From NCBI GenBank assembly GCA_043228905.1, contig JBHGNT010000011.1, positions 9,734,001-9,798,000 of the forward strand: 64,000 nucleotides of DNA, read 5' to 3'. The number at the start of each line of letters is the position of its first letter. The first letter of the stretch is position 1. A program made the position numbers and the translations under genes. This document shows, piece by piece, positions 23,793 to 33,692 of this stretch. Origin of the DNA: Azolla caroliniana. Its lineage: Eukaryota; Polypodiophyta. The notes beneath the pieces were generated by a model that did no database searches, was not told the origin of the DNA, and saw only the letters and a list, made by a program, of their open reading frames with translations.

Positions 23793-24094
23793 TGTTGACG
23801 ACAAGGCCGTCAATGCGGAAGATCAAGTAGCATTCGATTGGGGTTGAGTACCTGCGTATGACAGTTTCCAAGATTGTGCACAGAGATAGAGAGAGAGAGA
23901 GAGAGGAGGCACAAAAGACTCTTTCTATTCAATAGAAACAATAATACAACCAACCTTACAAAAAGGTTACTAGGTCACTTTATATAGTGACAAACTTAGG
24001 GCAACTACCATTTATGCTAATTACACAAATGGCCCAAACTTGAGCTATACAAAGGGATAGTGTGAATACGTCCATTATACACTTGTATTCGACA
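23793..24094 (-). repeat. Copia 5' LTR
   Basis: 302 bp, one mismatch from the 3' LTR. Followed on the plus strand by the target duplication AATAG and then resumed LINE sequence. Confidence 0.93.
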
Positions 24095-24260
24095 AATAGT
24101 ACCACAAAGTTGCAATACTTTAAGTTTTCTATGTAAGTCCCTACAATCCTCATCATACCATCAATTTTGTGGCATAGACCCTATTCTACCTTCATTGGAG
24201 TGTTTCGTATATTACAAGAAACCATCTTGACGGATTGAGGTGAGGGTCTTCTCGATGGAT
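24095..24260 (-). pseudogene. LINE remnant, upstream side of the Copia insertion
   Basis: Minus-strand translation gives KIDGMMRIVGTYIENLKYCN, read up to the AATAG target duplication. The LINE resumes on the other side with MHKMTCRKRQAWEASQYWEL. It shows that the Copia element landed in an already present LINE. Confidence 0.6.
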
Positions 24261-24479
24261 GGAGGTGAGGTGCCCATGACTCGAGGTGTGAGTCATGGGC
24301 TTGTGGCATTGTCGTGAAACAATTGCTTCCCGATATAAAACAAACTCAAATATTATATAAAGTGAAATATGTGAGCCTTGAACCCAAAATCTTGTATACC
24401 AAATACAAAGTACAAACCATTAGAATATTAAGCTATTTAAAAAATTTATATTCTTATCATAATACTTAGGCCTTAGCTC

Positions 24480-25400
24480 TATTGGCATACATAGGATCTC
24501 AGGTGAACTAGATGGCTATCATGCATCACATGTAACACATGTGTGCCAAATGACGATCATGTATTACATGCATGTCATGCCCCCTCACATACATCCTATG
24601 CATGTGAGCACCTATATAAAGAGAGGGGGGGGATGCGTAAGGGGACAATGAATTCAAATGAGCTAATGGGATCTATTAAATTGAACAGAGGCTAGTTGGG
24701 TAGTATGTTATAGGCATCACTATAAATTATTTCGTGGTAAGTTATACCGTAGTTTTCTACACACGAGGATAAAGTGTGAGGGTTAATCGAGAGTGTAAAG
24801 AAGGGAGGATTACTTTTAATCATAGGAATTGAGACAACCCATAAGGGCCAAGTGTGATTACTCTTAATCATATTTTCGGCCACATACTAATATTCGGTAA
24901 TTATCCTATATTCGGCTTTACACTCCCGCCGATTGTCCGATTCGGCTTCAACTTCCTTTCACACTTCAGCTGGCTCCTAGCATTTGGCTTCGCACTTTAA
25001 CTCTTCGGCCATTCCAACTACTTTTTTTCTCTTCAGTCATTTCGACTCCCCCTTGTCAGCTCTCTAACTCCTATGGCAACATTGACCTTGCCTGGGGGCC
25101 TTATATCTGGATATAAATATGAGGCCTAGCGACCCTCGTTAGGGACATCATTGGAGTACGTTGAAACTTTGATCTTGTGGTGATCAAACCCTTGTTGCAA
25201 GCATGCTAGTACCAGGTACGACTTGATGCCAAGGCGGTTGTATGGGACGTCGATCGAGGCTTGAGTTTATCTCAATTCTTTGCTCAGGGGTGGTCAGGTG
25301 GATCGGCACCCTTCTTTCTCTCTATTCCTCTATCTACTTATTTCTTATTTCCTTATGCCATGCTTTTATTAGGATTAAGCTCTAATACGGTATGTTCAAT
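24480..25400 (+). mobile_element. LTR-like repeats (two families)
   Basis: 24510-24650 resembles 42080-42210: CATGCATCACATGTAACACATG-like text, then CTATATAAAGAGAGGGG, a TATA-box layout typical of LTRs. 24700-25390 resembles 30068-30500: ACACACGAGGATAAAG, GGTTAATCGAG, GAATTGAGACAACCCATAA, TATAAATATGAGGCC, then CAGCACCCTTCTTTCTCTCT-type sequence. The 24.7-kb copy has an extra segment of about 200 bp (24880-25090). No internal coding regions are attached, so these look like solo LTRs or short non-autonomous elements. Confidence 0.6.
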
Positions 25401-25494
25401 GGGTCCAAATACTTCACCTAGTCATCTTCACACAATCAAGTAGCGTTGGTCACGTGAGTCCAAGATCCACCTTAATCATAAAACAAATTCGGTG

Positions 25495-26372
25495 GTGTTA
25501 CACCCTCCTCCCCCTTTTTCCTATAAAAGGAGGAGGACAAGGCTCATTTTAGCTCTCGACTTTTTGGGAGGAGGAGATTTTGGCCATTTTGTTTGAGAGT
25601 TCTTTTTCTTCTTTGTCTCTTCCGTTCGTGAGTTCGGTATCGTCACTGGTCAATACGTGTGCTTGTGTTCGGTTGTTGTCTTTGGTGCACTTGGGCTCAT
25701 CATTTGATGTTCGAATTTAGTCCTTGTCTCAAAGGGCATACACTATTTGTGCTTGTCTCCTTACTCTTGTTAAGCTCATGGCTTTGTAGAAGTTGCCAAT
25801 TTGTAAACCTCCCAACTTCTTTCTTGTAATCAAACCTACTTTATAAAGGGCACTCTTGCATTGTAATAGAGTATTGTTTTCTTTTAGCCAATCTTATTCG
25901 TGTTTTGTGTTTAAAGCTTCTTGTCGTGCGTTCGCTCGACTTGTGACTTGGGGTTGATTCAAGCTTGTCCATGCACCTTTCCTTTTCACAAAGGCATTCA
26001 AACATTCTTGCTTTGTGTTTTAAATAGTCTTCTTGTCATGCGTTCGCTCATCTTGTGACTTGGGGTTGATTCGGGCTTGCCCATGCACCTCTCCTTTTCA
26101 CAAAGGTGTTTGAACATTCATGTTTTGTGTGTTAGGCTTCCTCCTAGACAACGTTCACCCATCATTCTTGTCTTAACATGTCACCGCATCTCATGCACTC
26201 GTGTCGTGAGCACAAAGGTTGACGAGCCTTAAGGAGCTCCAAAGTTCGGCGAGCCCCAAAGGTCAACAAGAAAGTTTCCGCCTCTCTCTCCCCTCCTCTT
26301 GACTCCATAGTCCAAGACCCCCATGGTCCCGCTCGTGTAGCATATGCATGCACGTCATCGCAACACCGACAA
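25495..26372 (+). mobile_element. Solo-LTR-like Gypsy repeat
   Basis: Contains a TATA-like TTCCTATAAAAGGAGG near 25530. Its last ~80 bp (GACTCCATAGTCCAAGAC, then CATGGTCCCGC, ending CACCGACA) match the 3' end of the Gypsy LTR at 62720-62794. No gag follows. A 112-bp tandem duplication lies inside (25921-26140). The left boundary is not defined. Confidence 0.5.
25921..26140. repeat. 112-bp tandem duplication
   Basis: Two copies begin TTGTCGTGCGTTCGCTC (25921) and TTGTCATGCGTTCGCTC (26033) and share CTTGTGACTTGGGGTTGATT and CCTTTTCACAAAGG. A few substitutions separate them. Confidence 0.88.
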
Positions 26373-26634
26373 GTTAAAAATTTTAACAGTTTTTTAATGA
26401 ACGAGGGAAGGGCAACATTTACCCAAAAATCTTACACTACTTGAGTTCAAATCACGATGCTCGTTATAACATATAATGTTGATAAGCCAAGTATGTTAGT
26501 AGTTCAATGTAGCAAGAGACTTGTTAAAACATCTAACTTTTCTTGTTATAAATGGAAAGACAAGATGGACCGGCAAATGAATGAATCAATATCCAAACAC
26601 ATATCTATGCAGCTTTGACTGTCATTGAAAACTA

Positions 26635-29136
26635 TCACATAGATCTATAAGAAACTAAGTTTGATTCAAGGTTTCCAATAACAAAGCTTAAAAGGGACAA
26701 ATCTCCGTGGAATATGCAAACTCTTAGAAGGGTTCTCCATGCCATAATAGCCATGGGTTCGTTAAAGATCCCTTGGACAAGCTCCTCTATTCTCTCAAGT
26801 TGTCCTGCCCGACCAAGCATCCCCACTATGCATACCAGATGCTCTGCAATTGGATACTGACTATCAACACTCATGATGTTTAAATAGTATGCCTTACCCT
26901 CCTCCATTAGCCCCACATGACCACATGCAGCAAGAACACCAAGGAAAGTAATATGACTTGGAACTATAGATTTATGTCCCATATCCCACCATAGCTTCAT
27001 GGCCTCTTTGGCCTTCCCATGCTGAGCGTAATTAGTAATCATTGTATTCCAAGTAACCAAACTTGGATTCGGCATCATATGATCAAACACATCCCTGGCA
27101 CGTTGTATATCTCCACTCTTACCATACATGTTTATCATGCTATTATACAAATCTGGATCTTGTCGAAACTTGCTTTCCCTCATGAGAGCATGGAATCTGC
27201 ATGCTTGTTGTAGGATCGCTAGGTTGGCACATGCCTTGAATAAGCTTGAAAAAGTAATCTCATCTGGGATAATGCATTCTTCTATCATACGCCGAAACAA
27301 CTTTAAAGCATCCTTGGCATAATCGAATCGGACATATGATGAAATCATTCCATTCCATGTGGCTACATTCCGATGTAACGATCCACCAAATAGGGACTCT
27401 GCTACGTCCAACCTTCCACATTTCGCATACATATCAATAAGAGAATTCTGTACATAAACACTGGACTCCAGTTCATTGTCCATGGCATACAAGTGGAATT
27501 GTTTGCCCAATTCTACATCCTGAAGCATAGAACATGCATTCAAAAAACTAACTACAGTTATAGCATTAGGCTGTATACCCTCCACCTTCATTTGTTGCAA
27601 ACCCGTCAAAGCTTGGGAAACAAGATTATGTTGAAGGAAACCTGCAATCATGGCATTCCATGGTGCTAACTTTTGCTTTGGAGATTTGTAGAATGCTTGC
27701 TCTGCCATTGTAATACAATCACACTTGACATACATATTGATCAAACTACTTGCAATGAATGTATTAGATTCATGTTCTGTACCGACAATGACAGAATGGA
27801 TTTGTTTCCCTTCCATAAGATGCTGTAATACACTACATGCCTTGAAAATGCTTGAAAAGGTAAAAGAAGTTGGCAAAATCCCTTCACACACCATTCTACC
27901 AAAACAAATGAGTGCCTGGTTTTCAAGGTTGCATTGAGCATAAGCTGCAATGATAGAAGACCAGGATACTACATCTTGTTCTTCCAATTGATCGAACACT
28001 TTTTGGACATTCTCCACACTCATGCACTTCGCATACATGTCCAACAGTGCACTCCCAACAACCTTATCTGATTCATACCCATATCTCCTTATCAAATCAT
28101 GTATCCTTTTTCCTTCTTCTAGATCATCAATCATAGCCAGACCCTTCAGCATGCTCACAAAGGTGATCTTATCTGGTTTTAACTTCATTGATCTCATTTG
28201 TTCGAAAAGATTGAGAGCCTCCATAACCTCTCCACTCTGAATATACGCTGAAAGCATGGTGCTGAATGTAATAACAGTATGCTCAGCCATCTTGTTAAAG
28301 ACTTCACGTGCATCAAGTAAGCTTCCACATTTAGCATACATATCTATTATATTAGTCTCTACAAAAATGTCTTCGTGATGACCACTTTCCTTGACCAGAA
28401 AATGGATACACCTGCCTTGTTCTAGATCTACCATCAAAGCACATCCTTTCAGAATGCTTATAAACGTGACTTCATTCGGTTGCAAACCTTCCAATAACAT
28501 GTCTGAAAATAGTGTTGAAGCAATGCGACCGTGCTTACATTGAACAAACGCACATATCATAGTGCTCCAGGACACTATATTTCTATCCTGCATTTGGTTG
28601 AAGACTTTATATGCATCATGTATGCTTCCACATTTGACATACATATCAATGAGGGCACTACCCACAAAAACATGCATTTCAGATCCGATATCAACTATAT
28701 ATTTATGAATTAGTTTGCCTATGTGAAATGATCCTAGAATCGAACATCCTTTGAGGAGACAAGAGAAGGTTACATTGTTTGGTTCCACACATGCAAGCCC
28801 CATTTTCCAGAAAAGTGTTAGAGCTTGTGAAGGAAATCCATTGGTAACACACCCAGATATCATATTGGTCCATGAAAACACATCTTTCTCACACATCTTG
28901 TCAAATATGCACCATGCATCATCTATGTTTCCACACTTAGCATACATATTTAATAGAATGTTGTCGAGTATTTGATGTTTCATATTATCAATTATCAGGT
29001 TAGCATGACCATATCTTCCCTGCACCAAATCTTGTTTCTTTGTGCATATTTGCAAGAGAGATACATAATCATCAAAGCCTTTGAGGATCCCTCCTATTTC
29101 AGGCCAATACAATGCATGGGTTATCTGTCTTTCCAT
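26635..29136 (-). CDS. PLS-class pentatricopeptide repeat protein with short E-like tail
   Basis: Intronless 833-aa frame, almost entirely PPR repeats from about residue 25: LLNMYAKCGNIDDAWCIFD, DVFSWTNMISGCV, LIDMYVKCGSIHDAYKVF, NIVSWSTMICAFV and on to VTWNTMITNYAQHG. The end matches the PLS consensus for final P2-L2-S2 repeats (HITFLGVLAACGHVGLMEEG), followed by an E1-like segment MAWRTLLRVCIFHGD. It stops about 25 residues later, so most of E, and E+ and DYW, are missing. The role is organelle RNA binding (editing site recognition or processing). Most S repeats keep MYAKCG. The first ATG is at 29136, with little room for a long transit peptide (MERQITHALYWPEIG). A start in an upstream exon cannot be excluded. 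Confidence 0.93.
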   Translation of the reverse strand: MERQITHALYWPEIGGILKGFDDYVSLLQICTKKQDLVQGRYGHANLIIDNMKHQILDNILLNMYAKCGNIDDAWCIFDKMCEKDVFSWTNMISGCVTNGFPSQALTLFWKMGLACVEPNNVTFSCLLKGCSILGSFHIGKLIHKYIVDIGSEMHVFVGSALIDMYVKCGSIHDAYKVFNQMQDRNIVSWSTMICAFVQCKHGRIASTLFSDMLLEGLQPNEVTFISILKGCALMVDLEQGRCIHFLVKESGHHEDIFVETNIIDMYAKCGSLLDAREVFNKMAEHTVITFSTMLSAYIQSGEVMEALNLFEQMRSMKLKPDKITFVSMLKGLAMIDDLEEGKRIHDLIRRYGYESDKVVGSALLDMYAKCMSVENVQKVFDQLEEQDVVSWSSIIAAYAQCNLENQALICFGRMVCEGILPTSFTFSSIFKACSVLQHLMEGKQIHSVIVGTEHESNTFIASSLINMYVKCDCITMAEQAFYKSPKQKLAPWNAMIAGFLQHNLVSQALTGLQQMKVEGIQPNAITVVSFLNACSMLQDVELGKQFHLYAMDNELESSVYVQNSLIDMYAKCGRLDVAESLFGGSLHRNVATWNGMISSYVRFDYAKDALKLFRRMIEECIIPDEITFSSLFKACANLAILQQACRFHALMRESKFRQDPDLYNSMINMYGKSGDIQRARDVFDHMMPNPSLVTWNTMITNYAQHGKAKEAMKLWWDMGHKSIVPSHITFLGVLAACGHVGLMEEGKAYYLNIMSVDSQYPIAEHLVCIVGMLGRAGQLERIEELVQGIFNEPMAIMAWRTLLRVCIFHGDLSLLSFVIGNLESNLVSYRSM

Positions 29137-31294
29137 TACACAGCTTTCAGTTTTTACTTTTCTATAATCATTCGAATGGCTAAAAAATTACGCCACCTCA
29201 TTGTAAGAATGCCCCACATCCTTGAGCCATCAAATTTTGCTTGTTTTGACATGCACATAATTACCAATTAATTCCTTTCAAATAATCCATTTAGTCCACA
29301 GCAATGCAATGAATGATGTAGCTGTACTTCCATTAAAGGCGTTCAAGGTCATTTATCCATCATTCTCTCGAATGCCCAGGTCTATATACAGTATACATCC
29401 AACGAAAATGATCAAATCCATCATTCCCTTGAATGGCCATGTGTATACATACCCCCATCATTTTGAATACACATACAATCAAGGTCCTATTTTGGATGGT
29501 GCATAGGCCTATCCATTCTCAGCTTCAAGAGCTTTCTAGAACGCATCTATGGACAGGGGCACTGGTTATTGCCATCATCATCTACAGCAAACCATATACA
29601 TAGATGGTGCATTACGCAATAATGGTTTCTGATTAAGCGTCGAGTATGGAACCAAAGATCCAACGATTGAAACCCTGTAATTTTCTTCACGGGTCAGTTG
29701 GTCTACGGGGCCTTTTACTGCCGCAAATCTTGTGTCTCCTTTTCCACAATCACGGCCAAGGTCCAAGTGCTCTGTGATGGCACCAAGGATCTGAATCTTA
29801 AATGGAAGTCCGAGGATCACATTCACCATGATTCTTCCAAGTCTTAGACAGTGGAGGTAAACCCCAAAACCTGAATGGGAAACAAAATCTCAGCCAAAAA
29901 GGGGAAGATCAACAAAATCAATCCTTCCTTCCTTTCTAAACTAAGGATGTTAGTTAACTTTGGAGCTTCTCGGGTCTAAAGTCTTGGTCAATGGTTATAA
30001 ACTTATATGCAATGCACAAAGTCCTGCGCTACGAAAGACAATGAAGGGCATCTGTTTTTAACTTAGCGGAATGACCATAATTTATCCCATGGTAAAGTTG
30101 TACCGTAGTATTATTCTACACACGAGGATAAAGTTTCGAGGGTTAATCGAGCGTGTAAAGGAGAGAGGAGGATTACTTTTAATTCGAGGAATTGAGACAA
30201 CCCATAAAGGGCCAAGTGTGAACTCGCTTGGGAAGGGGAGCTTTAGGTCTCGCTATAAATATGAGGCCTAGCTACCCTCATTGGAAACATCATTCGACTA
30301 CGTCAACATTGTGATTGAACGGACTCTTGTAGTGAGCGCCAATACCAAGTACAACTTGCTACCATGGCGAGGTTCGAGTCTATCTCGATCCCTTTGCTTG
30401 GGGTTGGTAGGGTGGATCAGCACCCTTCTTTCTCTCTCTTTTCTTATCTATCGATCTTATGTTTCCTTGTCTTATGCTTACATTAGGAATGATCTCTAAC
30501 AACACATGTTATATAATAGATCAAATATATTTCAACGATTATTATGGTTTGTTTTGGAACTTAATATGATCCTATTAACACTAAGTTACGAGAATATGAA
30601 CACCCTCGGCAATTATTTTGGTGTACATCAATCATTGAAGCCACTTTATCCTCCTTAAGGTAATGCCATTCATAGTTATTCCTAACCGTAACATCAAATG
30701 TCTTGTATGAATACTCATGACGACGTTATAAAAACTACAATAGGGGGTATCAACACAACTTTTCCAAGACTCTTTACATCGGCCAAGCATGGCAGATGTT
30801 CTTAAAATGGGATTGAAAGAGTGCATCACATTGGGCTATACATTGACTTCTACTTCTAAATTTTTGGATGCAAAAAAGGTATGTTTAAGGTCAAAATATA
30901 TACGACATTTTGCTTATGTGTAAAAGATAAGATTTCCCTTCATTTTGAAGATTATATGTATGTCAAAATATAATACTAATTTGTAGGCTAAGCCTTGGTG
31001 GTTAAGGCTAATCTATTATTTTTAATGATTTTCATATTGATAAATTGTATAAAAAGATAAATTCTCTCCATAAAAAGTTGTGCATGAGAGTGAGAGATTA
31101 TTTTTCATTCCAATTTCTAATAGTTGTAACTTGTAACTTGTTTAGATCACTCGAAGAAGAAGACAAAGAACGTAACCGTCTTCAAAATGTGTCATCCCAC
31201 ACGTGTATATTTTTGTATATAGCGTTATCTTTGGTATCTTTTCCAAATGGTGGGTGCTTCTCATTTATAAAAACATGAAAATGAAGGGTGCATT
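29137..31294. other. Intergenic region with one LTR-like copy
   Basis: No gene I can support. 30068-30500 is the shorter partner of the 24.7-25.4 kb repeat (CTACACACGAGGATAAAG, CGCTATAAATATGAGGCCTAGC, CAGCACCCTTCTTTCTC). The rest is AT-rich and featureless. Confidence 0.6.
30068..30500 (+). mobile_element. LTR-like repeat, second copy
   Basis: Diverged relative of 24700-25390, lacking its internal ~200 bp. A TATA-like CTATAAATATGAGG lies near 30252. Likely a solo LTR of the same family. Boundaries are not resolved. Confidence 0.55.
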
Positions 31295-31769
31295 TAACAA
31301 TCGGTAACGGTTCGGTTTGAACCGAACCGCGAAACCACATCTTAACGGTTTAAATGGTTTGGTTCAATTCAAGTTTAGGTTTTTTTAAACGGTTCGGTTC
31401 GGTTTTGGTTCGGTTTCAACAGTTAGAAACCGCGGTTTAAACGGTTATTTATTTTTTATTATTTTTTTAAAATAAAAAAATTGTTTTAAAACAATCTTTT
31501 CATTTTTAGACCTTATTCTCACATTTTAGGAACATCTTTAAAATTTTAAAAATTTTAAAAAATAAAATATTGTAAATTTTAAAATTTTAAAATTTGACCT
31601 AAGTTGAAAACCGAAACCAAACCATGAAACCGCAATTTTAATGGTTGAACGGTTAGAAATTTTATTACGGGTTCGGTTTAACAGTTTCGTGGTTCGGTTC
31701 GGTTCAGGTTTCAAAAAATTTAAACGGTTCGGTTTTGACCCTCTCAAACCAAACCGTTGCTGATTGTTA
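31295..31769. mobile_element. hAT-type MITE, copy A
   Basis: 475-bp non-coding element. The left end TAACAATCGGTAACGG is mirrored at the right end (reverse complement TAACAATCAGCAACGG), with similarity continuing about ten more bases. An exact 8-bp direct repeat GGTGCATT flanks it (31287-31294 and 31770-31777), the target length of hAT transposons. The interior is AT-rich with many CGGTTCGGTT words. No transposase. Confidence 0.85.
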
Positions 31770-31855
31770 GGTGCATTTTATTACTTGCATAAAATAAATG
31801 CCATTTGATGTTGAAACCATCATGATCCAACATGCATGAAGGACAAGTGTGGCCG

Positions 31856-32326
31856 TAGCAATAAGCAATGGTTCAGTTCAAGAGTGTCTAACTCAAACCG
31901 TTAAAAAAAATTGAAACTTAAACCATACCAAACCACGAAACCATTTAGACCAAAACATTTACAAAAAATCCAAGCTCAAACCAAAGGGTTTTAGAGATTT
32001 TCAAATTGTTAAAACCACGGTTTTGATTTTCATGTTAGGTCAAATTTCAAAATTTCAATTTTCAAATTTTCAATATTACAAATTTTAATTTTTCAACATT
32101 TTAAAGGTATTTTCTAAATTTTAAAGATATTTTAGAAATTAATTAAATAGTTTAAACTAGAAACCATTAAGCTAATAAAAGCTCAAATTGAACCGTTCAC
32201 TCCTAAATTGAACCAAATCATTTAGAAATACTTGTACCTGAACCGAACTATTTGAACCGAATTGTTTAAACCATTAAGCCACGGTTTTGCGGCTCATTTC
32301 AGTTTAACCAAACCATTGCCGATTGA
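31856..32326. mobile_element. hAT-type MITE, copy B (older)
   Basis: Same family as copy A, only 86 bp further on. The left end TAGCAATAAGCAATGGTT and the right-end complement CAATCGGCAATGGTTTGG form imperfect terminal inverted repeats. Flanks TGTGGCCG and TGTGGTTA share only five of eight bases, consistent with decay. The interior has the same ACCGAA and CAAAATTTC-type content. Confidence 0.65.
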
Positions 32327-32520
32327 TGTGGTTATTAAAATTCAACCTTGAGTTGCATTGTGATGAGTGAAGCATGACTTCTTATTTTCAAAATATGGAG
32401 GATTAGTAAATTTAATGATGAATTTCCTTACAATGATTTGCTTTGCAAGAATGCTAAGATGAACATAAAGAAGCTTTACAACAACCTTTTGAAACAGTTT
32501 CTTGAAACAATGGGCAGCTC

Positions 32521-32722
32521 TTCATAAAGTGATGATTACAATTTACAATACCAAGAGAAAACCAGAAATTTCTCGCTAAATATGTTCAAGTAAAGTGAAT
32601 CGAATACAAAATCTTGCACCCTTCATAAAGTGATGATTACAATTTACAATACCAAGGGAAAACCAGAAATTTCTTGCTAAATATGTTCAAGTATAGTGAA
32701 TCAAAGACAAAACCTTGCGCGC
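32521..32722. repeat. 101-bp tandem duplication
   Basis: Two copies (starts 32521 and 32622) begin TTCATAAAGTGATGATTAC and differ at several bases. No coding content. Confidence 0.9.
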
Positions 32723-33692
32723 ATGATCATAAACCATATTAAATGTATATACTTACGTCATTAGTTTTACGCAGATATGGCCACTCTAGTTCTTTGGTCA
32801 TTATGTTTGTTGCTAGCTAGTTAAAATTTCCAAGTGATCACATCTTTTGCTACATAAAGTAGTTCTTTTTCTTCTTAACAAGGTGAGACTAATATCGCTA
32901 CCTTTTGGAAAATATTGTCTTCAAATCCTTTTCTAATGCATCTCCATTAACCTTACAAAAATAATCTTGGCCTTATCATGTGTATTGTCTATTTGTCCCA
33001 TTTACAAGGAGACAACTGTACTGGTCTATGAATGGCTTGTCAACTTATGTCGAGCCAACTAAATGCATATATTTGAAAATAGCATGCCACTAACTAATTA
33101 AACGCCTTTATGCCATGTGATAAGATAGACATTTGTATTGCACCTAGAGACTATTTGGATCTGACAAAGAAGATAATTGTATCAATCAAGAGTAAAAGAT
33201 CATTTCAATATACAATAAAGTTAGCCATCCAGAAACTTCCTAAGAATTTTACGAAAACCGTAATGGCAATTCTATGCAGAAAGTTATAGACAAAATGACC
33301 TTGAATTTCCAGCATTTCACTTAATCATAGTTGTAAGCATGAACAAGCACATATATTCAGGCACCTATATTACATGTGAAGATGACCTTTGTTCTACTCA
33401 ACAGTTCTTATCAAGTCCCAAAAGAACTTAGACACTATCATAAAATGTGAATTAGATGTTAGCAATACTCATTCATTGGATTAAGGCAAATACTTGAATT
33501 TTCCCATCTTCCAATGATACAATTGGCTACACTGCAGTCACTATTGATTTTTTTCTCTTAACCTGGATTCTAAAGCATTGAGGAAGATGAGAAAACTGCC
33601 TCTCGTCAAGGATATATCTATGCATATGTAATATCCTTGAATATATCATCCTCTATGCTAAATAAGTAAGATAGACTGAACAAATGGCATTA
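32723..33692. other. AT-rich spacer, probable 3' flank of zinc-finger gene
   Basis: No recognisable gene or repeat. The last part is presumably the 3' UTR of the minus-strand gene ending at 33693. Confidence 0.55.

Larger units (their letters stand above)
18712..24094 (-). mobile_element. Young, nearly intact Ty1/Copia retrotransposon
   Basis: Two 302-bp LTRs (5' LTR 24094-23793, 3' LTR 19013-18712 on the minus strand) begin TGTTGACG, end TTCGACA and differ by eye at one base. The 5-bp duplication AATAG flanks both ends (18707-18711 and 24095-24099). The primer binding site next to the 5' LTR reads TGGTATCAGAGCC (initiator Met tRNA type). A polypurine stretch (GGGGGAG, minus strand) abuts the 3' LTR. 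Gag-pol occupies 23238-19207 in one frame interrupted by a single TAG. It sits inside a LINE, so insertion post-dates that LINE. Confidence 0.95.

Noticed and set aside
29578-29829. 83-codon minus-strand frame upstream of PPR gene 2
   Set aside because: Could be a first exon, but I found no phase-consistent splice into the PPR frame and recognise no domain.
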